A stretch of 34,676 bases of DNA from Sphingomonas sp. Lineage in GTDB: Bacteria; Pseudomonadota; Alphaproteobacteria; Sphingomonadales; Sphingomonadaceae. Position numbers and translations under genes: made by a program. This document shows positions 22,035 through 29,505 of the stretch, in pieces (within the stretch, counting starts at the first letter, position 1; every line of letters starts with the position of its first letter). The DNA lies in the NCBI RefSeq assembly GCF_026460985.1, contig NZ_JAPKNM010000084.1:1-34676 (forward strand). The letters are read 5' to 3'. The notes under the pieces were generated by a model. That model saw nothing but the letters and a program-made list of their open reading frames with translations, searched no databases and was not told the DNA's origin.

Positions 22035-22696
22035 GATGGGCTTTCCTCTCTCAGGAGCCAGCCGAAGAACAGGGTCGCCGCGAGCATGCCGACCAGCTGT
22101 CCCGCGATGAAGACGGCGATCGAAGCGGGCGCGATCCCGGCGAAGCTGTCCGACAGGCTGCGCGCGATCGTCACCGCCGGATTGGCGAAGGACGTCGACG
22201 CGGTGAACCAATAAGCGGCAGTGATGTAGAGCCCGACCGCCTGGGGGGTGAATTCGGGCCGGCTGCGCTGCGTGCTGAGGATCGTACCGATCAGGCCGAA
22301 GGTGGCGACGCTTTCGGCGAACCCCTGGGACAGGCCGTCGCGCGCCTTGCCCGAGATCTGCAGGATCGGTTCGGCGAACATCGCATGCGCGGCCCAAACG
22401 CCGAGGATCGCGCCGGCCAGTTGGGCGGCGAGGTAGAGCATCGCGACGCGTGCCGTCGTTCCGCGCCTCAGCAGGACCGCCAGCGTCACCACGGGGTTGA
22501 AGTGCGCGCCGGAGACGGGGCCGAACATGTGGATGAGGACGACGAGCCCGGCGCCCGTCGCGATCGTGTTGCCGAGCAACGCGACCGCGTCGTTACCGGC
22601 GGCGAGGCGTTCGCCCATGATGCCCGAGCCGACGACGATCGCGAGCAGCATCGCCGTGCCCACGAACTCGGCAATGATCCGCCGCGACAGCGTCAC
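22031..22696 (-). CDS. aqpS: Aquaglyceroporin-type arsenite channel (AqpS-like)
   Basis: A 221-residue MIP-family channel with six hydrophobic helices and the two pore motifs GAHFNPVVT (N67-V69) and SFANPAVT (N172-A174). The first motif is NPV instead of the usual NPA. Its place between arsR and arsC matches the Sinorhizobium meliloti AqpS system, where the channel replaces a pump and lets arsenite flow out down its gradient. The start is GTG at 22696, overlapping the arsR stop as GTGA. Substrate is inferred from family and context. Confidence 0.85.
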   Translation of the reverse strand: MTLSRRIIAEFVGTAMLLAIVVGSGIMGERLAAGNDAVALLGNTIATGAGLVVLIHMFGPVSGAHFNPVVTLAVLLRRGTTARVAMLYLAAQLAGAILGVWAAHAMFAEPILQISGKARDGLSQGFAESVATFGLIGTILSTQRSRPEFTPQAVGLYITAAYWFTASTSFANPAVTIARSLSDSFAGIAPASIAVFIAGQLVGMLAATLFFGWLLREESPS

Positions 22697-23034
22697 GGGC
22701 AGCAACCCGCGTCGGTAGCCAGCTCGCCGAGCGAGCCGCATATCTCGGGGCGCCCGGCGCAGCAGTCGGCGACGAGGAAGCCTAGCAGGTCGCGCATGCG
22801 ATCATAATCGGCCGAATAGATGATCGATCGTCCCTCGCGGCGGGACCGGACCAGCCCGGCATGGCCGAGGATCGTCAGATGCGTCGACAAGGTGTTGGGC
22901 AGCGCCCCGATCTCGCGCGCGATGTCGCCCGCCGCCATGCCCTCGGCGCCCGCCCGCACCAGCAGGCGGAACACGGCAAGGCGGCTGGCATGGGCAAGCG
23001 CGGACAGCGCCTCGACGGCGGTGGGAAGCTGCAT
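22693..23034 (-). CDS. arsR: ArsR-family arsenic-responsive repressor
   Basis: A 113-residue winged-helix repressor of the SmtB/ArsR family, which leaves its operator when arsenite or methylarsenite binds. The DNA-recognition helix is in LPNTLSTHLTILGHAGLVRS, followed by the wing REGRSIIYSADY. The likely metalloid site is C-terminal: C91-C92 and C99 (ADCCAGRPEIC), not the alpha-3 CxC of the plasmid type. Two more cysteines lie at the end (GCCP). The start ATG at 23034 overlaps the arsI stop (TGATG); a GTG at 23043 is the alternative. Confidence 0.92.
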   Translation of the reverse strand: MQLPTAVEALSALAHASRLAVFRLLVRAGAEGMAAGDIAREIGALPNTLSTHLTILGHAGLVRSRREGRSIIYSADYDRMRDLLGFLVADCCAGRPEICGSLGELATDAGCCP

Positions 23035-23450
23035 CAGCAGCACGCCGCCTTTGCGGGCGCGGGGAGCACTTCGTCCTCACCATAGGCGGTCGCCTCGCCA
23101 TGCGTGAAGAAGGTCTCCCAGCGAACGCCCGCGGTGTCCGTCACCCAGGACTTGTCCGACCTGGCATAGCAGCAGGTCGTCGCCTCCTGATCGAAGGTCG
23201 TCGAGCCCGCGGCCTTCAGGCGCGTGGCGAGTTCGGCGAGCTCGCGGGCACTGTCGACCTGGACGCCGACATGGTCGATCCCGGTCGCCCGTGCCCGGGA
23301 CGATATGGCGAGATTGACGCGCGGATCCTCGAGCATCCACTTCGCATAATCGTGCTTCACGACCGAGGGCGGGGCGTCGAACAGGGTGGAATAGAAGGCG
23401 ATGGCCGGTTCGATGTCCGGCACGCTGACATGCAGGTGAAGGCGCTTCAT
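23034..23450 (-). CDS. arsI: ArsI/CadI family dioxygenase (C-As lyase type)
   Basis: A 138-residue VOC-fold protein. In ArsI, an Fe(II)-dependent enzyme of this family, the carbon-arsenic bond of methylarsenite and aromatic arsenicals is cleaved. The key signature is TTCCYARSDKSWV, with vicinal C93-C94 for As(III), plus VOC ligands H5 or H7, H60 and E112 (WETFFTHGE). It also ends in a Cys pair (AACC). It is the first gene of the leftward operon, directly downstream of the operator, with GGAG as ribosome site. CadI-type metal proteins share the fold, but the operon supports ArsI. Confidence 0.87.
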   Translation of the reverse strand: MKRLHLHVSVPDIEPAIAFYSTLFDAPPSVVKHDYAKWMLEDPRVNLAISSRARATGIDHVGVQVDSARELAELATRLKAAGSTTFDQEATTCCYARSDKSWVTDTAGVRWETFFTHGEATAYGEDEVLPAPAKAACC

Positions 23451-23471
23451 GGCCGTATCTCCGTTGCTTGA

Positions 23472-23495
23472 ATATTTCTATTATTCTCGAAATAT
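23472..23495 (-). promoter_or_regulatory. Candidate ArsR operator upstream of arsI
   Basis: ATATTTC (23472-23478) and GAAATAT (23489-23495) form a perfect 7-bp inverted repeat with a ten-base spacer, in a conspicuously AT-rich patch 22-45 bp before the arsI start. AT-rich imperfect palindromes of this sort are usual ArsR/SmtB operators. It should control the whole arsI-arsR-aqpS-arsC transcript. Confidence 0.65.
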
Positions 23496-23525
23496 CGATT
23501 CGGCAAGCGACGAAGAAAGGCGCGT

Positions 23526-23551
23526 GAACCTTTTCCGTCTTTTCGCGACTA
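23526..23551 (+). promoter_or_regulatory. Candidate ECF-type promoter of the sigma factor gene
   Basis: GAACC (23526-23530) followed by TTTT, a 15-bp spacer and CGACTA (23546-23551) resembles the GAAC / CGnCTA promoters used by many ECF sigma factors. It sits 23 bp before the TTG start of the sigma gene, giving a short leader. It suggests autoregulation; inferred only from resemblance. Confidence 0.45.
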
Positions 23552-23573
23552 GGGTGCGAGACGGAGGGCAGAA

Positions 23574-24134
23574 TTGAGCAAATCGACCGATCCCGCGGGC
23601 CTGCTGCGCGACGAACTGCTGGTGGTGCGCTGCCAATTGGGCGAGCCCGAGGCGTTCGAGGAGCTCGTGCGGACCTGGTCGGGGCCGCTGCTGCGCCATG
23701 TCCAGCGCATCGCCGGTGCGGACGTCGCCGACGATGTGGCGCAGGAGGTGTGGATCCGGGCGCTGCGCGGCATCGCCCGGCTGCGCGACGGTGCCAGGCT
23801 GCGTGCCTGGCTGTTCGGGGTCGCGCATCATGTCGTGATGGACCGGCTGCGGGGCCGCTATGCCGAGCGCGAGGCGCTGGACGGCATTGCCGAGGTGCCG
23901 GGGGACGCGATGCCCGACCCGGCCGAACCGCTCTTCGACCGGCTCGACGACGGGTTGGAGCTCCTGCCGGTCGTGGAGCGGGAGACGCTCACGCTCTTCT
24001 ATCTCGAGGAATTGTCGCTGCTCCAGATCGCCGAGATCCAGGCCGTACCGGTCGGGACCGTGAAATCGCGGTTGTTCAGGGCGCGCGGAATGCTTCGCCA
24101 GTCGATGCTGAAAGGAACGGACGATGAAGGTTGA
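23574..24134 (+). CDS. ECF RNA polymerase sigma factor
   Basis: A 186-residue sigma-70 family protein of the ECF type, with region 2 (about 20-90: GEPEAFEELVRTWSGPLLRH, then ADDVAQEVWIRALRG and LRAWLFGVAHHVVMDRLRGR) and region 4 (about 130-178: LPVVERETLTLFYLEELSLL, then VPVGTVKSRLFRARGML). The start is TTG at 23574 with GGAGGG at 23563-23568; no in-frame ATG is near. It overlaps the next gene by 11 bases. No classical zinc anti-sigma follows, so the adjacent membrane protein may fill that role. Confidence 0.9.
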   Translation: MSKSTDPAGLLRDELLVVRCQLGEPEAFEELVRTWSGPLLRHVQRIAGADVADDVAQEVWIRALRGIARLRDGARLRAWLFGVAHHVVMDRLRGRYAEREALDGIAEVPGDAMPDPAEPLFDRLDDGLELLPVVERETLTLFYLEELSLLQIAEIQAVPVGTVKSRLFRARGMLRQSMLKGTDDEG

Positions 24135-24618
24135 AACGACTTCGGCGACCCCGGACGCGGCCTTGCTGCTCGCCAGGGCGCAGGTCTCGTTCCACTCCCG
24201 GGTCGGGCATCTGGCGCTGTTTCTGGTCGCTACGGGCATGAGCGTGGCGCTGGCCTCGCTTCTGGCTACCGAGGATGGCCTGCCGGCGCGGACCATGGCG
24301 GGACTGGCCGTATTGCTGGCGATCAATATCAGCTGGGCAGCCTATGCCGCATGGGTGCTCGCCGCCCGCCGGACGCTGCTGTTCAACCATCGCGTGGTCG
24401 CGGGCCGGATCGCCTTCGCCGCCACCATGGTGTTCACGCTGGGCGCTGCTGCGATCGGCGCCGCCACAGGAGCGGCTGCAGCCTGGCTCGCGGCCGGGCT
24501 GGGCATTGCCCTGGTCGCCGCCGCGATCGCGCTGCTGGCACGGGCGAAGCGCGATCTGGCGATGCTCCAGTTGCGCCGCGCCGCGCTGGAGGCGCGCCTT
24601 TCGGGGGTAGCCCAATGA
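24124..24618 (+). CDS. Four-helix membrane protein coupled to the sigma factor
   Basis: A 164-residue protein with four predicted membrane helices (about 29-49, 56-80, 97-118 and 121-139), a short cytoplasmic N-terminus and a charged C-terminal helix (RAKRDLAMLQLRRAALEARL). I recognise no named domain. Its ATG lies inside the sigma gene, with AAAGGA just upstream, and its stop overlaps the hydrolase start, so all three are translated as a unit. By position it is a candidate membrane anti-sigma factor; it lacks an obvious ZAS (HxxxCxxC) motif. Confidence 0.75.
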   Translation: MKVETTSATPDAALLLARAQVSFHSRVGHLALFLVATGMSVALASLLATEDGLPARTMAGLAVLLAINISWAAYAAWVLAARRTLLFNHRVVAGRIAFAATMVFTLGAAAIGAATGAAAAWLAAGLGIALVAAAIALLARAKRDLAMLQLRRAALEARLSGVAQ

Positions 24619-26054
24619 CGTGTGGCATCTTCCATCAGCTGTTCGCCGGGGCCTGCGCCCTGCTCCTGACGGCGTTGTCCGGCCCCGCCGCCGCGCAGAT
24701 GCGAACCGTCGAGGAGCGGACGATGACCGCCGATGACGGGACCGCTTTCATGGTTACCCGGGCGGTCGTCCGCGTTCCAGAACGAAGGACAGGCGCCGCA
24801 TCTGGAGGCTCGATCGACCTCGCCGTGGTGCGCGTGCGGCGCGAGGGGCACGCTTCAGGGAAGGTGCACGCCCTCCTCGCCGGAGGGCCTGGCGATTCCG
24901 GCGTCGACGAAGTGCTCAGCCTGGCGCGGCAGGGCGGCGCTTCATGGTTCGCACTGATGGACGGCGACGTGATCGGGATCGACCAGCGCGGGACCGGCGC
25001 GTCGCTCCCGAACCTCGCTTCGAAAGTCCGCTACGCGCTGCCGCTCGACCGGCCGGGGTCGCCCGAGGCGTGGTTGCCGACGATCGAGGCGGCGGTGCGT
25101 CGCGAGGCGCAACGGCTCAGGAGGGAGGGCGTGGATCTCCAGGCGTATAACAGCGAGGAGAGCGCCGACGATGTCGAGGCGGTGCGGCGCGCCTTCGGCT
25201 ATGGCAAGCTGGTCCTGTGGGGCCGCAGCTATGGCTCGCATCTGGCGCTGGCGACGCTGCGCCGGCATCCCGAGAGCGTCGAGCGCGTGATCCTGGTGAG
25301 CCCCGAAGGTCCCGATCACACATGGAAGTCCCCGGCGGAGGTCGACGCTGTCCTGGCCCGGATCGCCGGGCGTGCCGGCGCGCCCGGGCTGCTCGACGAT
25401 ATGCGCAAGGTGCTGGGCGAACTCTCCCGTGCGCCGGTCTCGGTTCCGGTCGTGGACCCGGCGACGCGCGTGGAACGGGGGATCATGCTCGGCAAGTTCG
25501 ACGTGCAGCTCGTCGTCGCCCAGGCGATCGGCGACCCGCGCGCGCTGGCCGGGCTGCCGGCGGCATTCCGGCGGATGGCGGCCGGGGACTATCGGACCAT
25601 GGCGCAGCTGGCGCTAGCGGCTCGCACGCGGATGGGCGTCCAGTCCGCGATGAAGCACGCCATGGACCTCTCCTCGGGCGCGAGCCCGGCACGCCGCGCA
25701 CGGATCGCGCGCGAGGCGCGCACCGAACTGCTCGGCAATGCGATGAACTTTCCGGGGATGGAACTGGCGGCCGCCTGGGGGATCCGCCCGCTGCCCGACG
25801 CCTTCCGGGCACCGGTGCGCAGCGCCGTCCCGGTGCTGCTGATCGTCGGAGACCTCGACGTTCGGACGCCGGTCGCGAACGCAGAGGAGATCGCGACGAC
25901 GCTGTCGAACGGCCGGGTGGTCGTGGTGGAGAACGGGGCGCACCAGTTCAGCCTGTTCGGCAGCGCGGATCTCCGTGCTCTGCTGCGCCGCTTCCTCGCC
26001 GGCCAGCCGGTGGAGGGCCGGGTGGCGTTGCCGGCCCTGCCGTTCCAGCGGTGA
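24615..26054 (+). CDS. Secreted alpha/beta hydrolase, S33 peptidase-like
   Basis: A 479-residue exported hydrolase. A signal peptide (about 1-27, ending SGPAAA) precedes an alpha/beta fold with LLAGGPGDSG (oxyanion region, about 88-96), IDQRGTG (about 122-128) and the nucleophile elbow GRSYG with S205. The C-terminal part gives the acid in VGDLDVRTP (D413 or D415) and the histidine in NGAHQF (H443). This order is typical of prolyl/tripeptidyl aminopeptidases of family S33, though esterases share it. The ATG overlaps the preceding stop (ATGA). Periplasmic action is likely. Confidence 0.83.
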   Translation: MTCGIFHQLFAGACALLLTALSGPAAAQMRTVEERTMTADDGTAFMVTRAVVRVPERRTGAASGGSIDLAVVRVRREGHASGKVHALLAGGPGDSGVDEVLSLARQGGASWFALMDGDVIGIDQRGTGASLPNLASKVRYALPLDRPGSPEAWLPTIEAAVRREAQRLRREGVDLQAYNSEESADDVEAVRRAFGYGKLVLWGRSYGSHLALATLRRHPESVERVILVSPEGPDHTWKSPAEVDAVLARIAGRAGAPGLLDDMRKVLGELSRAPVSVPVVDPATRVERGIMLGKFDVQLVVAQAIGDPRALAGLPAAFRRMAAGDYRTMAQLALAARTRMGVQSAMKHAMDLSSGASPARRARIAREARTELLGNAMNFPGMELAAAWGIRPLPDAFRAPVRSAVPVLLIVGDLDVRTPVANAEEIATTLSNGRVVVVENGAHQFSLFGSADLRALLRRFLAGQPVEGRVALPALPFQR

Positions 26055-26056
26055 AA

Positions 26057-26087
26057 GGGCGGGAGCGTCGCCGCGACGCTCCCGCCC
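26057..26087. terminator. Bidirectional terminator hairpin
   Basis: A perfect 15-bp inverted repeat (26057-26071 with 26073-26087) lies in the 39-bp gap between the convergent hydrolase and TonB receptor genes. There is no T run, but the stem is very stable and could stop both transcripts. Confidence 0.65.
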
Positions 26088-26093
26088 CGTCGC

Positions 26094-28361
26094 TCAGAAC
26101 GCCGCGCGCAGGGTGAACTGGACCAGCGGGCCCGAATGCTCGCGCTCGATCTCATACTCGTCGAGGTCGCCCGCGGCGCGGTTCTCGAGAATCTCCTCGA
26201 TCGAGTCGCCGTCATATTTGCGGAAGTCCTCGTACTTCACCCGATCGAGCAGGTTCTGTGCCGAGACGCGCAACACGAAGTGCTTGCCGAAGCGCTTCTC
26301 GACAAAGGCCTCGAGATCGGGATCGTAGCGCAGCTCGACGGTCTCGTCGAAGTTCGACTCGAGCGACTTGGAGCGGCCCGAGATGGTCGCGCCGAAGCTG
26401 ACGTCCGCCGCGCGCACCGTCTGGATGAAGCCGATATTGTAGACATGGTGCGGCTGGCCGTTGAAGCGGCGCTTCTCGCCGGTGAACGGATCGGTCGTCT
26501 TGCTGTCGAGATAGGTATAGTTGGCGAAGATTCCGGTATCGGGCAGGCCGATCACGGTGAGCGGCGCCGAGAGGTCGAACTCGAAGCCCCAGGCCTGGCC
26601 GTCGCCGATATTCTGCGGGCGGAAATCCTGGCCGGGGCCGTTGTCGGCGAAGGCGACGAGCTCGATCAGGTCGGTGATGTCGCGGTAGAAGAAGTTGATC
26701 CCCGCGATGCCGTTGCCGCCCAGGCGGCGCTCATAACCGACATCGACGCCCCAGGCGCTCTGGTTGCGCAGGTTCGGATTGCCCGTGGTGGTGTCGTCGT
26801 CGCCCGGCGTCTCGTCGAATTCGATCGGCGAGAGCAGGTCATAGTCCGGCCGCCGGATCGTCCGCGCGACCGAGGCGCGGAACTGGTCGGTGCCCGTCGG
26901 CGACCAGCGCAGGTTGAGCGAGGGATTGAGGATCGCATTGTCATAGCCGCCCGAGGCGGTGGTCGCGGTCACCTTGCGGTCGACGATCTCATAGCGCGCG
27001 CCGCCGTCGATCGTGACGGACGAGCCGATGTCGTAGGTGAGGCGGATGTACGGCGAATAGCGGTCCTCGCGGATGCGGAAGATGTCGCTCACGAAGCCGT
27101 CGTTGAGGCCGTCGCGGGTCTTCCACAGGAAGTCCGAGCCCAGCTTGATCTTGAGATCGCCCGCGTCGAACGCGCCGAACAGAGTGGCGCTGTACTCGTC
27201 GTCCTTGATGTCGATCGCGCTGACCTCGTCGATCTCCAGATCGGTGAGATCGTCCTCGTTGTCGCCCTCGAGCACCGTGGTGTCGGTGTGCTCGTCATAG
27301 CGGTTCCAGCCGCCGGCGAGGCCGAGCTCGAACCCGCCCAGCGGGATGCGCGCGTCGGCGGTGATCGCATAGGTCTGCTGGCTGATCCGCTCCTGCTGGA
27401 CCTCGACGTCGTCGAACTCGAGGTCGGCGCCGTCGAGCGTGATCGACTGCTCGTCCTCGTCGCGGTCGGTATCGACGAAGAAGCCGTTGATGCGCAGGCG
27501 GCCGCCGTCGCCGATCTCGGTGCTGAGCTCGGCGCTGCCCGACAGGTCGGTGCCGTCGCGCGTGTCGCTCTGCGCCTCGAAATTGTTGAACTCGGGGTCG
27601 GTGACGAAATTGCTCGCCGCCGGATCGCCGGGGAAGCGCTTGTCCTCGGTCACCGGCACGTCGTCGAAGCGGTACGAGACCTTCTCCTTGGGGTTGCGCC
27701 GGCGCTGATAGTTGAGCGCCACCCAATAATCGGTGCGATCGCCGATCTTGCCCGCAAAGGCCGCCGCCGCGGAGGGGCGGAACACGCCGTCGCGCGTGTT
27801 GAGCAATGCGCCGACCTTGCCGAAGCCGCCCTCGAACGAGGTCGCTTCCTTGGTGACGACGTTGAGCGTGCCGGCGATGCCGTCGCTCGGCTGGTCGGGG
27901 CGCGGCGCGCGGACGATCTCGATCCGCTCGACCAGTTCGGCGGGAATGCGATCGACGAAGAAGCTGCCGTCGGCCGCGCCGCCGGGCGCGCGGCGGCCGT
28001 TGATCAGCACGTTGGTGAAGCCGCCGGGCAGGCCGCGGAACTGGACCTGGTCATATTCGAGCACGTCCGAGGTGAAGGTTGCCCCCGGCACGCGCTTGAG
28101 CATCTCGCCGACCGAGACGGGCTCGAAGCGCTGGAAATATTCCAAGTCGTAAGAGAGCACCGGGTTGGGATCATTGGTGCGGTTGCGGAAGGCGATCTCG
28201 CCGGTGACGATGATCTCGTTGGCGCGCTGCTCGACGCCGGCCGACGCCTCGTCCTCTGCGACGGGCTGGGCGCTTTCGGTCTGCGCCAGGGCGGCGGCAG
28301 GCATGAGGCTGGTCGCGAGCACGGCGAGCGCCGCCCCGCCCAACAGGCGCGAAACATTCAT
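26094..28361 (-). CDS. TonB-dependent outer membrane receptor
   Basis: A 755-residue receptor. A signal peptide (about 1-26, ending AAALAQ) is followed by a plug domain (about 45-170) with EIIVTG, VGEMLKRVPG, VQFRGLPGGFTNVLINGRR, and RIEIVRAPRPDQPSDGIAGT. A beta barrel rich in acidic residues ends in VQFTLRAAF with the terminal Phe expected for barrel assembly. No N-terminal FecA-type signalling domain is seen. Start ATG at 28361 has AAGGGG upstream; the longer frame is not supported. The divergent phytase gene suggests a link to phytate, inositol phosphate or bound metal, which is inference. Confidence 0.92.
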   Translation of the reverse strand: MNVSRLLGGAALAVLATSLMPAAALAQTESAQPVAEDEASAGVEQRANEIIVTGEIAFRNRTNDPNPVLSYDLEYFQRFEPVSVGEMLKRVPGATFTSDVLEYDQVQFRGLPGGFTNVLINGRRAPGGAADGSFFVDRIPAELVERIEIVRAPRPDQPSDGIAGTLNVVTKEATSFEGGFGKVGALLNTRDGVFRPSAAAAFAGKIGDRTDYWVALNYQRRRNPKEKVSYRFDDVPVTEDKRFPGDPAASNFVTDPEFNNFEAQSDTRDGTDLSGSAELSTEIGDGGRLRINGFFVDTDRDEDEQSITLDGADLEFDDVEVQQERISQQTYAITADARIPLGGFELGLAGGWNRYDEHTDTTVLEGDNEDDLTDLEIDEVSAIDIKDDEYSATLFGAFDAGDLKIKLGSDFLWKTRDGLNDGFVSDIFRIREDRYSPYIRLTYDIGSSVTIDGGARYEIVDRKVTATTASGGYDNAILNPSLNLRWSPTGTDQFRASVARTIRRPDYDLLSPIEFDETPGDDDTTTGNPNLRNQSAWGVDVGYERRLGGNGIAGINFFYRDITDLIELVAFADNGPGQDFRPQNIGDGQAWGFEFDLSAPLTVIGLPDTGIFANYTYLDSKTTDPFTGEKRRFNGQPHHVYNIGFIQTVRAADVSFGATISGRSKSLESNFDETVELRYDPDLEAFVEKRFGKHFVLRVSAQNLLDRVKYEDFRKYDGDSIEEILENRAAGDLDEYEIEREHSGPLVQFTLRAAF

Positions 28362-28422
28362 GTCATATTCCCCTTGCAACCGAGAGGCCGACCCGGCTCC
28401 CGCTCCCAGGGGGCTCAACAGG

Positions 28423-29493
28423 ATGGATGTGAAAATGCGGGGAAGGTTCGAAGGCGTTCTGGCGACATTTTTGTTACCGTTGTGCGGCTGCGCGACGCAG
28501 CCCGCGCAGGTCGCGACCGCCCCCTCGGCACCTACCGTCGAGGTCCCTGCCGCGGGCGAAACCGTTGCGGTTGCGACACAAATGGCCGACGCCGCGGACG
28601 ATCCGGCGATCTGGACCGGCGCCTCGGGCCGCGTCTCCTTCGCGGGCAAGGCGCAGGACGGGATCGTGCTCGGCACCGACAAGAAAGCCGGGCTCTACGT
28701 CTTCGCGCTCACCGGCGAATCGCTCCAGTTCCTTCCCGAGGGGCTGCTCAACAATGTCGACCTGCGCGGGCAGGGCGACGGATTCGTCGCAGGCGCCTCG
28801 GACCGCGGGCGGATGGGCGTGGCGCTGTGGCGCTTTGCCGGCCAGGGCGAGCTCCGCCCCGCGGGCTTCGTCAAGTCCGACCTCGCCGAGCCCTATGGCT
28901 TCTGCATGGGCCGGATCCACGGCACGCTGGTCGCGGTGCTGATCGGCAAGGACGGCCAGGTTCGCGAATATGCCCTGGCCGACGACGGCACGACGATCAC
29001 CGGCACCGAGCGCCGCCGCTACGCGGTGGGATCGCAGTCCGAGGGCTGCACGATCGACGATGCCAGCGCGACCCTGTTCATCGGCGAGGAACTGAAGGGC
29101 GTGTGGCGCTACCCGCTCGACGGCGCGCCGGGCACGCGCACCCTGCTCGCGGGCGTGGGCGACGGCCGGCTGGTCGCCGATGTCGAGGGCGCGACCCTGC
29201 TGCGCGACGGCGGCGAGACCTTCCTGATCGTCTCGAGCCAGGGCGACAGCGCCTTCGCGGTGTGGAAGGTCGACGGCGCGCCGGGCGCCGAACGCTATCT
29301 CGGCCGCTTCCGCGTGACCGCGAAGGGCGGGGTCGACGCAGTCAGCGGCACCGACGGCCTCGACGCCTGGTCGGGCCCGATCGGCCCGTTCGCCAAGGGC
29401 CTGATCGCGGTGCAGGACGACGTCAACGATGGCGGCGCGCAGAACTTCAAACTGGTCGACTGGGCGGCAGTACGGGCGGCGCTGGGGCGGTGA
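28423..29493 (+). CDS. Beta-propeller phytase (3-phytase), probable lipoprotein
   Basis: A 356-residue protein of the BPP family, calcium-dependent enzymes that release phosphate from phytate. Family marks are ADDPAIW near the start of the propeller, GLLNNVDLRG, EPYGFCMGR, SQSEGCTIDD, FIGEELKGVWRY and the late GVDAVSGTDGLDAWSG. The N-terminus (FLLPLCGCA) contains a possible lipobox with C23, so it may be anchored at the outer membrane; a plain signal peptide is the alternative. The ATG at 28423 is chosen; 28435 is possible. It is divergent from the TonB receptor with 61 bp between, and probably shares its promoter region. Confidence 0.88.
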   Translation: MDVKMRGRFEGVLATFLLPLCGCATQPAQVATAPSAPTVEVPAAGETVAVATQMADAADDPAIWTGASGRVSFAGKAQDGIVLGTDKKAGLYVFALTGESLQFLPEGLLNNVDLRGQGDGFVAGASDRGRMGVALWRFAGQGELRPAGFVKSDLAEPYGFCMGRIHGTLVAVLIGKDGQVREYALADDGTTITGTERRRYAVGSQSEGCTIDDASATLFIGEELKGVWRYPLDGAPGTRTLLAGVGDGRLVADVEGATLLRDGGETFLIVSSQGDSAFAVWKVDGAPGAERYLGRFRVTAKGGVDAVSGTDGLDAWSGPIGPFAKGLIAVQDDVNDGGAQNFKLVDWAAVRAALGR

Positions 29494-29505
29494 GGGCGCA
29501 GTAGT

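Noticed and set aside
28362..28682. N-terminal extension of the TonB receptor frame by about 107 residues
   Set aside because: The signal peptide and ribosome site identify ATG at 28361; the extension overlaps the divergent phytase start.
26136..29504. 1122-codon open frame on the plus strand across the TonB receptor and phytase genes
   Set aside because: It mirrors the receptor gene and then reads the phytase gene out of frame; composition is shadow-like and neither end has a ribosome site.
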